A stretch of 64,000 bases of DNA from Pseudomonas sp. S06B 330 (GTDB taxonomy: Bacteria > Pseudomonadota > Gammaproteobacteria > Pseudomonadales > Pseudomonadaceae), in contig NZ_CP088149.1 in the NCBI RefSeq assembly GCF_002845275.2, positions 3,158,501 through 3,222,500 of the forward strand, in the 5' to 3' direction. Below the pieces are notes generated by a model. The model was given only the letters and a program-made list of their open reading frames with translations, ran no database searches and was not told the DNA's origin. This document shows, one piece after another, positions 1 through 9,437 of the stretch. The position numbers and the translations under genes were made by a program. Numbering within the stretch: position 1 is the stretch's first letter; each line of letters starts with the position of its first letter.

Positions 1-485
1 TTGATGTAAACCTGTGGAACGCTGATGTGCAACGACAACTTGGCCACGTCGAGTTCGAGGGTTGCGCCGTCAATACGCAGTAAAGTGACAGGGTCGCTGT
101 CAGTGCTGTCGGCCGAGACGATGCCTTCTTGTATCAAACGCTGCACGTCGATGCCGAGGTCGCGCAGCAGTCCAAGAGTCAGGAGCGGTTGCGCATCAGC
201 GTTCTCGGCTTCCTCGTCAACCACGAAAGTAACTTCCTGACGTCGATCCAATTGTTGGTTAACGTACAGATCAACGCTATAGGTACCGGGAACGATGCCG
301 TTCGACTGCTCGAAATAACGCAAATCGACCTCGGCATCCTTATTCTTGAGAAACATCGGGTTAAATTGGGCAGCGACCACTGTTGTGGAGCTCAGAAAAC
401 TGAGGGCGGCTACGCATGAAAGGTGCCTACTGGTGCTCAGACTGGAATTCTTTTTTTGTTTAGAGGGCGACAAGAAAGCTTTCAA
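1..485 (-). CDS. Fimbrial outer-membrane usher, N-terminal part (cut by window edge)
   Basis: The minus-strand frame that runs off the left edge reads as the start of a FimD/PapC-type usher, the outer-membrane channel through which chaperone-bound pilus subunits are exported. After a signal-peptide-like stretch the mature part begins near QFNPMFLKN, followed by DLRYFEQSNGIVPGTY and a VDLYVN segment, as in the chaperone-binding N-terminal domain of ushers. About 160 residues are inside the window. There is no in-frame ATG between this and the chaperone stop. TTG codons at 485 and 473 are the best visible starts, with only a weak AAGG upstream of the first. It is the third gene of a subunit-chaperone-usher operon. 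The family call is firm; the start is not. Confidence 0.8.
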   Translation of the reverse strand, partial: MKAFLSPSKQKKNSSLSTSRHLSCVAALSFLSSTTVVAAQFNPMFLKNKDAEVDLRYFEQSNGIVPGTYSVDLYVNQQLDRRQEVTFVVDEEAENADAQPLLTLGLLRDLGIDVQRLIQEGIVSADSTDSDPVTLLRIDGATLELDVAKLSLHISVPQVYI

Positions 486-562
486 ATTAGTACCCTTATG
501 CGCAGGGCACTCCCTAAGCCGGAGTCCCTTCGCTAGAGTTGGAAAAATGGATAATTTGCGTA

Positions 563-1282
563 TTACCGCTGAATAACCGACTGATATTTGACCAGAGCAC
601 CAAAGTCATTGACAGACTCCCATCGAACTTCGGTAGATTCCCGAACATTTTTAGGGGGATTTTTTATCTTCATTTTTGCCGAACTTTTAGGGCCGACCAT
701 TTCCGCCTCAGCCAGATACTCCCTGCCGCCGATAATAACTTTCGCCACGCCCAGGGAAACGTTGAATGCGGAGGAATTATTGGCCAACAACATCGTTTCG
801 CCGGAATTACTTACAAGCTTCCAGCTGAGATTTTTTGCTGCTTCATCCGGCGTGCCTGGAAGTTTCGCCGGTCGATAAAACAACTTTAGGCGCTGACGGA
901 ACGCCACTTGCAGGTTGTTATCCGTCCCAGTCAATTGCGGTATTTCCTGAACGCTTAACCAAAACACCGACTCGCGATCCTCGGGCAATCCTTTACCTTG
1001 GTAAAAGATTCGCAACGCTTGCTGTTTTTTGTGGCTAAGACGTGCAAGAGACGGGGTGATGGCGAATGGTACGTCGCTTTCAGCCTGGTTGGATGCAGCT
1101 TCAATCCAGGACTGGATCATGATGTCCTCAGCGCCCTCATTGCGCACTTGGATAGTGGCTTCGCGGTCAGTCGCCGGATAGATCACCCGCGTGCCGCCGA
1201 CCTGGACACCTGCTATTGAAAAACTTGAAGGCGCTGCCAGCGCCATAAACAGACACCAGCGCAATACTAAAGTGGATTTCAT
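563..1282 (-). CDS. Periplasmic fimbrial chaperone (PapD/FimC family)
   Basis: This 239-residue protein has an N-terminal signal peptide ending near FSIA, then a PapD-like first Ig domain with GTRVIYPATDREATIQVRN and the FWLSVQEIP motif typical of the family. These chaperones donate a beta strand to nascent pilus subunits in the periplasm and deliver them to the usher. The ATG at 1282 is preferred over an upstream in-frame GTG because it gives a normal signal peptide. It lies 45 bp downstream of the subunit gene and upstream of the usher, the usual operon order. The length fits the family. Confidence 0.88.
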   Translation of the reverse strand: MKSTLVLRWCLFMALAAPSSFSIAGVQVGGTRVIYPATDREATIQVRNEGAEDIMIQSWIEAASNQAESDVPFAITPSLARLSHKKQQALRIFYQGKGLPEDRESVFWLSVQEIPQLTGTDNNLQVAFRQRLKLFYRPAKLPGTPDEAAKNLSWKLVSNSGETMLLANNSSAFNVSLGVAKVIIGGREYLAEAEMVGPKSSAKMKIKNPPKNVRESTEVRWESVNDFGALVKYQSVIQR

Positions 1283-1327
1283 TGGTGATCTCACAGAAAG
1301 CGGGGCGTTGCACCCCGCAATAACGAA

Positions 1328-1918
1328 TTACTCGTAGGACAGGGTGAACGGCAGGGTGCCGTTGGCAGTGCCCACGGCCAGTTCGGCGCCGTTGGGAACA
1401 TAAGCGGCACGCATGCTCAGGGAGGCGTTGTACTTGGCAGTCTCACCTTCGCCGGTCGATACCAGTGCTGCGGAGTAGGCTTCGTTGGCGGATAAGTTGA
1501 TAAGTTGGTTATTGCTGTCGTACATACCGATGCCAACACCTTTAGCGGTGCCGGAAGTCTTCAGCAGACTGTTGTTCTTTTCGTCAATACCCGAGCCGGC
1601 CATCGGATCGAAGCCAAATTTCACGGTGGTAAGACCGGCTGCGGTGTTGCCACAGTCCAGGTTCAGGTTGATGGATTTACCGGCAGCAATGCCCCCGCCC
1701 GCTGCACCACCGAGCGAGTCCAGACTGACTTTTCCCATGTTTACATCAATGGTCTGAGCACCAGCGCTACCACCCGTGGTGGTGCCGGCGCCAGCCGATG
1801 CAACACAGGATGCGGCAATGATTTCACCAGTGAAGTTGATGGTGCCATCAGCAGCTAGGGCGTTATTAGCCAGAGTAAAAACTACCGAAGCAGTCAAGAG
1901 TAACTTAGACATATTCAT
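1328..1918 (-). CDS. Type 1-like fimbrial major subunit
   Basis: The 196-residue product has a cleavable signal peptide (MNMSKLLLTASVVFTLANNA) and a FimA-like pilin domain. It begins GTINFTGEIIAASC, contains a second cysteine (LNLDCGN) for the intramolecular disulfide, and ends in a beta-zipper-type C-terminus (GTLPFTLSYE). The extended Gly/Ala/Thr-rich loop after the first cysteine is longer than in the enterobacterial FimA pattern. It is probably the shaft subunit exported by the adjacent chaperone and usher. A purine-rich GAGAGGG lies about ten bases upstream of the start. Confidence 0.85.
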   Translation of the reverse strand: MNMSKLLLTASVVFTLANNALAADGTINFTGEIIAASCVASAGAGTTTGGSAGAQTIDVNMGKVSLDSLGGAAGGGIAAGKSINLNLDCGNTAAGLTTVKFGFDPMAGSGIDEKNNSLLKTSGTAKGVGIGMYDSNNQLINLSANEAYSAALVSTGEGETAKYNASLSMRAAYVPNGAELAVGTANGTLPFTLSYE

Positions 1919-2523
1919 TGAAAAACAACCCTCTCAAAAGTGCCCTTGCATGTATATTTTTAGCGCAACAAAAGCGCCGATATAGAATAATTTTCGACAA
2001 ACAATGGCACCATAGGAACGCTCTTGAATGCATCCGAGAAAAATCTTGAACCCTCGTCAACACTAACTTCAGCACATAGCCTCACCCTGCCAGACCACTT
2101 TTCAGAACATAAAAAAAGAACTATAAAAACACGCAAGACTAGCCTGTACCATATTACACACTCACCCCCACTACTTACTGATATCTACATTCACAGCCCC
2201 ATCTTTCCCACTGAATGCAATACGCTGCAACAGCAGATATCGGATATTTATCTGAAGCAAGTTCTCAGCTTTCCGCCCGGATCAATCTTTGCGGGCCGGC
2301 AGCGCCAAGAAATGTTTTATAGCCAGAAAATACCAATCCTAATAACTACGCGACTTGTAAATAACTCTTGTAGCTGTTCGCCATCCCACGTTTTACATCT
2401 GCAAGCCGTTCCTTAAGCCGAATCAACTGAGCGATAAAGCATGGTCGCCGGACGAGAATGGCGCTGAATGATTTCTACGCGCGCCCGACCTGAGAGCTGA
2501 TTTGAGAATATCGGGTCATTCAC
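1919..2523. other. AT-rich non-coding stretch upstream of the fimbrial operon
   Basis: About 600 bases without a supported gene. The part from roughly 1930 to 2420 is clearly richer in A and T than the surrounding chromosome, as is common for regulatory regions of laterally acquired fimbrial operons. It should hold the fimbrial promoter (transcribed leftward), but I could not fix a convincing -35/-10 pair. A 130-codon plus-strand open frame at 2024-2416 has no recognisable domain and no ribosome binding site, so I do not call it a gene. Confidence 0.5.
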
Positions 2524-2866
2524 TCAGCCTCCTGCCAATGTGCGCACAATTCCTTGACAGGCCTGAAGCGCTTTCAATCCCTCGTCACCGTCACCGGTTA
2601 TGGCGACAATTCGTTGAGCAGCCGCTGGGTCAAGTTCGCCTCGCGCGGCGCCATGAACCACGCCGCTGGTGCTGGAGGCGGCTGGCACCCCACTGCCATT
2701 ACCTAGGGCGGCGAGTAGGACTGACAACCGGAGATCAGAAGTAGCTAGGCGATTGCGTAGGCGATCCTGGTCTTTTGGGGCATTAGTCAGCTCCTGGTGG
2801 TGGGTTTTGTCGTTGGCCTTCAACTGCTCCTCGAGTGCACGGCGGCGTGCCTGCTCTGCTTTGCCA
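2524..2866 (-). pseudogene. Phage Rz-type inner-membrane spanin remnant
   Basis: The minus-strand frame encodes the C-terminal half of an Rz-like lysis protein. It has a charged coiled-coil stretch (AEQARRRALEEQLKANDK), then DRLRNRLATSDLRLSV, then the characteristic ARGELDPAAAQRIVAITGDG and ALQACQ end seen in phage lysis Rz proteins. Rz normally starts with a membrane anchor and a longer coiled coil; these are missing, and the frame hits a stop codon near 2870. Homology is replaced there by the oppositely oriented recombinase remnant. I infer a deletion junction inside a decayed prophage. The family assignment is by motif memory and is good but not certain. Confidence 0.65.
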
Positions 2867-3649
2867 GTTGATCACTGCCACAGCGCCAGCCTCAACGCCC
2901 TGGTCAAGCTATCAACGATTCTGCGCTCAGCGGTGATCGACGGTTTGATCAGTAGGAACCCTGCCGAGGCACTGCAACTGCCCAAGCGCACCAAGAAAGA
3001 GATCGACCCGTTCACTTTAGAGGAGGCGAACCAGATCACTACCAGGCTCTACGAGCATCCGCACTGGCCAAGCCAAATCTACGCGGCTTTCTTCTAGTAC
3101 GTGTTTTTTAGCGGCGTACGCCTGTCGGAGGGCCTGGAGCTGCGCTGGGATGCTGTCGATTTGGAAAAGAAGATTGCCCATGTGAAGCGCACTGTTGCGC
3201 TGGGCGAGGTAGTCGAGCGCACCAAAACCGGCAAAGACCGGTTCGTGCTGCTCAACGAGAGGGCCTTGCATGCGCTCGAATTCGCCAAGGAGTACGCCGA
3301 GCGACGCAGGAAGGGAAAGGGTCGGATCACGGAGTCACCGTTCATTTTCCCGCCATCGAAGAATGCAGAGTATGTCCAGCAGACCTCTGATCTCCATCAT
3401 CAGTGGCGGCCGGTGCTGAAAGAACTGGGGATTCGTTATCGCCCACCATACAACTGTCGTCACACCTATGCGACAATATGCTTAATGTCTGGCCTCAACC
3501 CCGCATTTATCTCCCAACAGCTCGGCCACAGCGTGCAAATGCTGCTGTCGACGTATGCGCGTTGGATTAACTCAAGCTCCGACTGGAGCGAGCTGGAAAA
3601 GCTGCAAATTGGTATCAAATCGGTATCAGCCGCAATGCCAGCGACGTAA
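2866..3649 (+). pseudogene. Tyrosine recombinase (phage integrase) remnant with internal amber codon
   Basis: Two plus-strand open frames in the same phase, split by a single TAG at 3095-3097, together encode the catalytic half of a phage integrase. The visible part of the core-binding domain (STILRSAVIDGLISRNPAEA) leads into the catalytic domain with Arg in FFSGVRLSEGLELRW, Lys in KTGKDRF, Arg-His in YNCRHTYAT, His in QQLGHS and the nucleophile Tyr in STYARWI. The arm-binding N-terminus is missing and the frame begins at a junction with the Rz remnant. One nonsense change plus truncation makes it a pseudogene. No duplicated attachment sequence or tRNA is visible next to it. It ends 20 bases before ybiT. 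Confidence 0.85.
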
Positions 3650-3669
3650 GCTATTGATAGGTAAGCCCT

Positions 3670-5256
3670 TTGATCTCCACCGCTAACATCACCATGCAGT
3701 TCGGCGCCAAGCCATTGTTCGAGAACGTCTCGGTCAAGTTCAACAACGGCAACCGCTACGGCCTGATCGGCGCCAACGGCTGCGGCAAGTCGACCTTCAT
3801 GAAAATCCTCGGCGGCGACCTGGAGCCTTCCGCAGGCCAGGTCATGCTCGAGCCGAACGTGCGTCTGGGTAAACTGCGCCAAGACCAGTTCGCCTACGAA
3901 GAATTTACCGTGATCGACACCGTGATCATGGGCCACGAGGAACTGTGGCGGGTCAAGGCTGAGCGCGACCGTATCTATTCGCTGCCAGAAATGACCGAAG
4001 AAGACGGCATGGCCGTGGCCGAGCTGGAAACAGAATTCGCTGAAATGGACGGCTATACCGCCGAATCCCGCGCCGGTGAGCTGCTGCTGGGCCTGGGTAT
4101 TCCACTGGAACAGCATTTCGGCCCGATGACCGAAGTAGCACCAGGCTGGAAATTGCGCGTATTGCTGGCGCAGGCCCTGTTCTCCGACCCTGAAGTGCTG
4201 TTGCTCGACGAACCGACCAACCACCTGGACATCAACACTATCCGCTGGCTGGAAAGCATTCTCACGGCGCGTAACAGCACCATGATCATCATTTCCCACG
4301 ACCGTCACTTCCTCAACAGCGTATGCACGCACATGGCTGACCTGGACTACGGTGAGCTGCGTCTGTTCCCAGGCAACTACGACGAGTACATGACCGCCGC
4401 GACCCAATCGCGCGAGCAGTTGCTGTCAGACAACGCCAAGAAGAAAGCCCAGATCGCTGAGCTGCAGACCTTCGTCAGCCGCTTCTCGGCCAACGCCTCG
4501 AAAGCCAAGCAGGCCACCTCCCGCGCCAAGCAGATCGACAAGATCCAGTTGGCCGAAGTCAAGCCGTCGAGCCGGGTCAGCCCGTTCATCCGCTTCGAGC
4601 AGACCAAAAAGCTGCACCGCCAGGCTGTGACCATCGAAAAGCTGTCCAAAGGCTTCGACGGCAAGACCCTGTTCCAGAACTTCAGCTTCACCGTTGAAGC
4701 GGGCGAACGCGTGGCGATCATCGGCCCGAACGGTATCGGCAAAACCACCCTGCTGCGCACCCTGGTCGGTGAGCTGGGGCCGGATGCCGGCGCGATCAAG
4801 TGGACCGAAAGCGCTGAGCTGGGCTACTACGCCCAAGACCACGCCCACGACTTCGAAGACGATGTCAGCCTGTTCGACTGGATGGGCCAGTGGACTCAGG
4901 GTGAGCAGATAATCCGTGGCACCTTGGGGCGCATGCTGTTCTCCAACGACGAGATCCTCAAGTCGGTCAAGGTGATTTCTGGTGGTGAGCAAGGCCGCAT
5001 GCTGTTCGGTAAGCTCATCCTGCAAAAGCCGAACGTGCTGATCATGGACGAACCGACCAACCACCTGGACATGGAATCGATCGAGGCGCTGAACCTGGCG
5101 CTGGAAAACTACCCAGGCACGCTGATCTTCGTCAGCCACGACCGTGAGTTCGTGTCGTCGCTGGCCACCCGCATCATCGAGCTGAGCCCGAGCGGTGTAG
5201 TGGACTTCAGCGGCACCTACGATGATTACCTGCGCAGTCAGGGCGTCGTGGTCTAA
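3670..5256 (+). CDS. ybiT: ABC-F family ATPase YbiT
   Basis: The 528-residue product has two ABC ATPase domains and no membrane segments, the ABC-F plan of ribosome-associated translation factors. Walker A motifs are GANGCGKST (first) and GPNGIGKTT (second). Both halves carry [11 protein letters not shown] or [11 protein letters not shown]alker B motifs, and the inter-domain linker is rich in Lys/Arg/Ala. Length and sequence match the YbiT subgroup closely. The start is a TTG (TTGATCTCC) at 3670 with an AGGTAAG-like site in front. The phage recombinase remnant lies directly upstream, so the promoter region may have been altered by that insertion. Confidence 0.93.
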   Translation: MISTANITMQFGAKPLFENVSVKFNNGNRYGLIGANGCGKSTFMKILGGDLEPSAGQVMLEPNVRLGKLRQDQFAYEEFTVIDTVIMGHEELWRVKAERDRIYSLPEMTEEDGMAVAELETEFAEMDGYTAESRAGELLLGLGIPLEQHFGPMTEVAPGWKLRVLLAQALFSDPEVLLLDEPTNHLDINTIRWLESILTARNSTMIIISHDRHFLNSVCTHMADLDYGELRLFPGNYDEYMTAATQSREQLLSDNAKKKAQIAELQTFVSRFSANASKAKQATSRAKQIDKIQLAEVKPSSRVSPFIRFEQTKKLHRQAVTIEKLSKGFDGKTLFQNFSFTVEAGERVAIIGPNGIGKTTLLRTLVGELGPDAGAIKWTESAELGYYAQDHAHDFEDDVSLFDWMGQWTQGEQIIRGTLGRMLFSNDEILKSVKVISGGEQGRMLFGKLILQKPNVLIMDEPTNHLDMESIEALNLALENYPGTLIFVSHDREFVSSLATRIIELSPSGVVDFSGTYDDYLRSQGVVV

Positions 5257-5286
5257 GCAGTACAGCTGCCAGCCCCACAGCACCTT

Positions 5287-5345
5287 GTGGGCGCTGGCCT
5301 TGCCAGCGATGCGGGTATCCCATCGCCAGCAAGGCTGGTTCCCAC
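5287..5345. repeat. Extragenic palindrome (REP-like inverted repeat)
   Basis: An imperfect inverted repeat with arms reading GTGGGCGCTGGCCTTGCCAG and, in reverse, CATCGCCAGCAAGGCTGG followed by TTCCCAC. It sits after ybiT, and close relatives occur at 13004-13076 and 57172-57256. This is the widespread Pseudomonas extragenic palindrome type. It may also act as a transcript 3' end. Confidence 0.75.
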
Positions 5346-5451
5346 AGCGCATCAGCACGCTTGAGCGCTGAAAAATTAGATAGCCTGCTTCCTTTTATCG
5401 TCGCCGCCAGCGATCATGGGCCCTCTCCCACGCCTGCCTGCGAACAAGCTC

Positions 5452-6651
5452 ATGTCCGCGTCACCACCCGCCCCCGTCAGCAGCTTCTCGGTCACCCTGC
5501 AAATCCTTGCAATCGTCTTCTATACCTTTATTGCCTTTCTCTGCATCGGCCTGCCGATCGCGGTATTGCCGGGCTATGTGCATGATCAACTGGGCTTCAG
5601 TCCGGTCATTGCTGGCCTGACCATTGGCCTACAGTACCTGGCCACCTTGCTCAGTCGGCCCTTCGCCGGGCGGGTGGCCGACGGCAAGGGCACCAAGCAG
5701 GCCATCATCTATGGGCTGCTGGGTATTGCCATCAGCGGCGTGCTGACCTTCGCCTCGGCCTTGACGGTCAATGTGCCGACGCTGAGCCTGCTGATGTTGC
5801 TCGCCGGGCGCCTGTTTCTGGGCATTGCTCAAGGGTTGATTGGCGTGGCCACCTTGAGCTGGGGCATCGGTGCGGTGGGCAGCGAGCAGACAGCGCGAGT
5901 GATTTCCTGGAACGGTGTTGCCTCCTACGGCGCTATCGCCATCGGCGCGCCAGTGGGTGTAATGGTCGCAGACCACCTGAACTTCGCGACGTTGGGCCTG
6001 ATGTTGACGGCATTGGCGGTACTGGCGTTACGGGTGATCCGCGACAAACCGTCGATGCCGGTGGTGCGCGGTGAGCGTTTACCGTTCTGGTCTGCTTTCG
6101 CCAGGGTCGCACCCTGTGGCATGGGCCTGACCCTGGCCTCGATCGGCTACGGCACCCTGACGACCTTTGTCACCCTGTTCTACCTGGAGCAAGGCTGGAC
6201 CGGCGCGGCCTGGTGCCTGAGTGTCTTTGGCTTGTGCTTTATTGTTTCGCGGCTGTTGTTCGTCAATGCCGTCAATCGCTTTGGGGGTTACCCCGTGGCC
6301 ATTGCCTGCATGAGCACCGAAGCCCTGGGCCTGGCCTTGCTGTGGCTGGCACCCAATCCGGCGCTGGCGCTGGTGGGGGCCGGGCTGACCGGCTTTGGCC
6401 TGTCGCTGGTCTATCCGGCGCTGGGCGTTGAGGCGATCAAGCAAGTGCCGGTGTCCAGCCGCGGTGCAGGCCTGGGTGCCTACGCGGTGTTTTTTGACCT
6501 GGCGCTGGCCATTTCCGGGCCGCTGATGGGAGCGGTGGCCCTGCACCTGGGCTACGCCTGGATCTTCTGCATTGCCGCCTTGCTGTCGCTGACGGGGGTT
6601 GGCCTGACGCTGCTGCTGGCGCGTCGCCGCCTCATCATTGATCGGCCGTGA
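5452..6651 (+). CDS. Major facilitator superfamily transporter, YhhS/YfcJ-like
   Basis: The protein of about 399 residues has around twelve hydrophobic segments and belongs to the major facilitator superfamily, an inner-membrane secondary transporter. The stretch CIGLPIAVLPGYVHDQLGF near the first membrane helix and SRPFAGRVADGKGTKQA in the loop between helices 2 and 3 match the YhhS/YfcJ (UPF0226) subgroup, whose substrates are poorly defined. I chose the ATG at 5452 because it leaves a short cytosolic tail before helix 1; an ATG at 5416 is in frame and possible. It overlaps the convergent hydrolase gene by 17 bases at the 3' end. Confidence 0.85.
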   Translation: MSASPPAPVSSFSVTLQILAIVFYTFIAFLCIGLPIAVLPGYVHDQLGFSPVIAGLTIGLQYLATLLSRPFAGRVADGKGTKQAIIYGLLGIAISGVLTFASALTVNVPTLSLLMLLAGRLFLGIAQGLIGVATLSWGIGAVGSEQTARVISWNGVASYGAIAIGAPVGVMVADHLNFATLGLMLTALAVLALRVIRDKPSMPVVRGERLPFWSAFARVAPCGMGLTLASIGYGTLTTFVTLFYLEQGWTGAAWCLSVFGLCFIVSRLLFVNAVNRFGGYPVAIACMSTEALGLALLWLAPNPALALVGAGLTGFGLSLVYPALGVEAIKQVPVSSRGAGLGAYAVFFDLALAISGPLMGAVALHLGYAWIFCIAALLSLTGVGLTLLLARRRLIIDRP

Positions 6652-7663
6652 GCCCTGCCCGCTCAGGTCGACTCAGGGTTTGGCTGAAAAAGTGCGCCGC
6701 TTCAGCTTGCAATGACAGGTGAATACCTTCGCGATCCACCCCCTCCGGGTCGTTACACAGCGTCGCCATGTGCTGGCGTTGTTCATCGTCGCACGGCGCC
6801 ATAAAGACAAAATGCCCGGCACCGGCCAATAAGCGATAGTTGGGCGTCACCGGCAGTTTGCGCGCCAAGGCCTGGGCGTTCTTGTCGACTGCCACTAACT
6901 GATCCTGATCACCGCTGTAGATCAATGCCGGTACCTTGACCTGAGCCAGCGCGTGGCGACCAAACATCAAACTCAACGGCGCCATCAGCAGCAACGCGTG
7001 GATTCGGGGGTCGGCCTCGGCACTCAAATCAGCGCGGTCAGCGATCAGCACGCCGTTGGTCTTGCAGGCATCGGCATCCAGCGGCCGTTCCAGGCAATAG
7101 CGACGCAAGCGCTCCGGGTCCGGTTGTGCACCGGAAAGGATCAGCGCGGTTTCACCGCCTGCCGAGTAGCCGATCATCCCGACCTGTTCGCCACGGATAT
7201 AGGGCGCGAGCAACGGATCGTCAAGACTGGCAGTAATCGCCGCACTGATCTGCAGCGGCCGCCCATAGAGGTTACTCAGGGTACCCAGGCGACTGTGATC
7301 GTGGGCGTTATCGCCTGGGTGGGTGACCGCCACCACCACAAAACCCCGGCGCGCCAAGGCACTGGCCAGGTCATGCAGGGCCAGCGGTGTGCCAGTGTTG
7401 CCATGGGACAGCATCAGCAGCGGGTAGCGGCCAATGGCCACTGGTGTGCCTTCGCTGGCGGCGACCCGATAACCGTCGATGCGGCTGCTACGTTCGGGCC
7501 CCGTAGAGGGATAGAACGCCAGCGCTTGCACCGGCTGCGCGTCCAGCGGGTCGGCGAACACCATGCGGTGCAAACCGACACTCCAGTGCTGCGCCGGCTC
7601 AGCATTCGCCACACTGGCAGCGCCAAGCCAGCCCAAGATCAAAAACGCAGCGAATGTGCGCAT
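6635..7663 (-). CDS. Secreted alpha/beta hydrolase (dienelactone hydrolase-like / PAF-AH-like)
   Basis: The 342-residue protein starts with a signal peptide (MRTFAAFLILGWLGAASVAN) and has an alpha/beta-hydrolase fold: oxyanion region LMLSHGNTGTP, nucleophile elbow GYSAGG, a late acid in SGDQDQLV and a catalytic His in AGAGHFVFM. It is probably a periplasmic esterase or lipase-like enzyme of unknown substrate. The ATG at 7663 is preferred to one at 7696 because it starts the signal peptide. It is transcribed towards the MFS gene and overlaps its end. A strong hairpin separates it from azoR upstream. Confidence 0.8.
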   Translation of the reverse strand: MRTFAAFLILGWLGAASVANAEPAQHWSVGLHRMVFADPLDAQPVQALAFYPSTGPERSSRIDGYRVAASEGTPVAIGRYPLLMLSHGNTGTPLALHDLASALARRGFVVVAVTHPGDNAHDHSRLGTLSNLYGRPLQISAAITASLDDPLLAPYIRGEQVGMIGYSAGGETALILSGAQPDPERLRRYCLERPLDADACKTNGVLIADRADLSAEADPRIHALLLMAPLSLMFGRHALAQVKVPALIYSGDQDQLVAVDKNAQALARKLPVTPNYRLLAGAGHFVFMAPCDDEQRQHMATLCNDPEGVDREGIHLSLQAEAAHFFSQTLSRPERAGLTADQ

Positions 7664-7735
7664 CGGCGTCACCCTGCCCGGTTGATGATCCAGCATAAAG
7701 CCAGGCGTTGCGACGTGGATGAAAGCTCAATGAAA

Positions 7736-7768
7736 AAACCGACAGCAGACGAGGTCTGCTGTCGGTTT
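7736..7768. terminator. Perfect 15-bp hairpin terminator after azoR
   Basis: AAACCGACAGCAGAC pairs perfectly with GTCTGCTGTCGGTTT across a three-base loop, with A-runs and T-runs on the two flanks. It lies 20 bases beyond the azoR stop codon and upstream of the hydrolase start, so it is best read as the azoR rho-independent terminator, able to work in either direction. Confidence 0.88.
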
Positions 7769-7788
7769 TATTACAGCTTGAGCGGTGA

Positions 7789-8400
7789 TCAGGCCGCTGC
7801 GAACAGCTCGTTGCTGATCTGCGCTTGCGCTGCACTCATGGCGTTGTTGCGATGCTCTTCGCCATAGGCCAGGCCGTGGGCACGAACGATTTCCAGGTCA
7901 GTGATACCGATGAAACCGAGGAACACCTTGAGGAACTCTTCGTGACCAACACCCGTTGGTTGGCCGGCATGCAGACCACCTGCGGTGGACACCAGGATCA
8001 CCTTCTTGTCACCACACAGGCCTTCAGGGCCAGCTTCGGTGTAGCGGAAGGTCTGACCAGCGACGGCGACGCGATCGATCCAGGCCTTGAGTTGGGTCGG
8101 GATGGTGAAGTTGTACATCGGTGCAGCAATCACCACCGCATCAGCAGCGAGAAACTCTTGCAGGGTGTCGCTGCTCAGCTGGGCTTCGTGCTGCTGGGCG
8201 GCATCGCGCATGGCTTCTGGGGTCCCGGCAGCTACCAGCGTAGCGGCAGAGAAATGGCTAATGGCGTCGGCAGCCAGGTCGCGGTAAACCACTTCCAGAG
8301 AAGGATCGGCGGCTTTCCAGGCGTCGACCACGCTGCGGCTCAGCTGGCGGGAGGCGGAATTGTCGCCCAGGATGCTCGAATCGATATGCAACAGTTTCAT
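7789..8400 (-). CDS. azoR: FMN-dependent NADH-azoreductase AzoR
   Basis: The 203-residue flavodoxin-like quinone/azo reductase begins [20 protein letters not shown], the FMN phosphate-binding start of AzoR. It carries [19 protein letters not shown] and STAGGLHAG, conserved in the family. These soluble homodimers reduce quinones and azo compounds with NADH. The gene is divergent from a LysR-type regulator whose start is about 130 bases away, a common arrangement suggesting control by that regulator (inference). Confidence 0.93.
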   Translation of the reverse strand: MKLLHIDSSILGDNSASRQLSRSVVDAWKAADPSLEVVYRDLAADAISHFSAATLVAAGTPEAMRDAAQQHEAQLSSDTLQEFLAADAVVIAAPMYNFTIPTQLKAWIDRVAVAGQTFRYTEAGPEGLCGDKKVILVSTAGGLHAGQPTGVGHEEFLKVFLGFIGITDLEIVRAHGLAYGEEHRNNAMSAAQAQISNELFAAA

Positions 8401-8528
8401 GGGACTCTCCTGAATGAAGACCGCATCTGGGCGATCACGATGGGGAGAATCCTACCCGGACGGCGAATAGCTGATAAGTCAGCAAAAATGCGTTAGTTTG
8501 TCCTACTGACAGGACAATGGTGAGCGCC

Positions 8529-9437
8529 ATGCAAGACCTCAATGACCTCTTCTACTTCGCCCGGGTGGTCGAAGCCGGTGGTTTTGCTGCTGCCGGACGC
8601 CTGCTCGGGATCCCCAAGTCGCGCCTGTCACGGCGCATCGCCGAACTCGAAGAACGTCTGGGCGCGCGCCTGCTGCAGCGCACCACCCGCCAGCTGAAGT
8701 TGACCGCAGTGGGCGAGCGTTACTTGCGTCACTGCCAGGCCATGTTGCTGGAAGCGGAAATGGCGGACGAGGCCGTGGCCAGCATGACCAGTGAACCGCG
8801 AGGGCGCTTGCGGGTGTCGTGTCCGGTGGGGCTGGCCCACTCGTTATTGCCACACGTGATCAGCCGCTTTCTCGAACGGTATCCGTTGGTACAACTGGAC
8901 ATGGTGCTACTCAATCGCCGGGTCGACTTGATCACCGAAGGCATTGATGTGGCCCTGCGTGTGCGCGACTTGGGTGACGAGGACCCGGCGTTGGTCACGC
9001 GGCGCCTGCGCCAGGCACAAATGTACCTGGTGGCAGCGCCCGGCTTTGCTACAACCCATGCCCCGCTCACCCCCGAGGACCTCAATGGCTTGGCAGTGCT
9101 GGGCGCGGTTGACGTCGACCGTCTGGTCCATCTGCGCCTGCTCGACGACCGTGGCCACAAACACGAACTTGCCCTGGAAGCGCGCCTGGCCATTGACGAC
9201 TTTGTCGTGCGCAAGCAGGCCGCTCTGGATGGTCTGGGCTTCACCGCCCTGCCGATCATGCATTGTGAAGAGGAGCTGGCCCGTGGCGAACTGGTTCGGC
9301 TGCTGCCAGACTGGTCGCTGCCGGGCGGTTATTTGCAAGCGGTCTACCCGCACCGACGCGGTCTTCTGCCTGCCGTGCGGGTATGGATCGACCATTTGGT
9401 GGAGTCGTTTGCCGAGTGTGGGGAGCGTTATGTCTAA
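8529..9437 (+). CDS. LysR-family transcriptional regulator
   Basis: The 302-residue product has an N-terminal winged helix-turn-helix (DLNDLFYFARVVEAGGFAAA, then PKSRLSRRIAELEERLG) and a C-terminal substrate-binding domain (RGRLRVSCPVGLAHSLLP). Ser/Arg placement in the recognition helix is that of the LysR subgroup often found divergent from oxidoreductase genes. I take the ATG at 8529 rather than the in-frame ATG at 8517 because the domain starts immediately after it. It likely regulates azoR. The downstream YjbR gene overlaps its last codons, so the two may be cotranscribed. Confidence 0.9.
   Translation: MQDLNDLFYFARVVEAGGFAAAGRLLGIPKSRLSRRIAELEERLGARLLQRTTRQLKLTAVGERYLRHCQAMLLEAEMADEAVASMTSEPRGRLRVSCPVGLAHSLLPHVISRFLERYPLVQLDMVLLNRRVDLITEGIDVALRVRDLGDEDPALVTRRLRQAQMYLVAAPGFATTHAPLTPEDLNGLAVLGAVDVDRLVHLRLLDDRGHKHELALEARLAIDDFVVRKQAALDGLGFTALPIMHCEEELARGELVRLLPDWSLPGGYLQAVYPHRRGLLPAVRVWIDHLVESFAECGERYV

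Noticed and set aside
2024..2416. 130-codon plus-strand open frame in the AT-rich region
   Set aside because: No recognisable domain, no ribosome binding site, odd composition; it sits where the fimbrial promoter should be.
3097..3101. Recoding of the integrase TAG as a functional readthrough or pyrrolysine codon
   Set aside because: The gene also lacks its N-terminal domain and lies in a phage scar, so simple decay is the better explanation.
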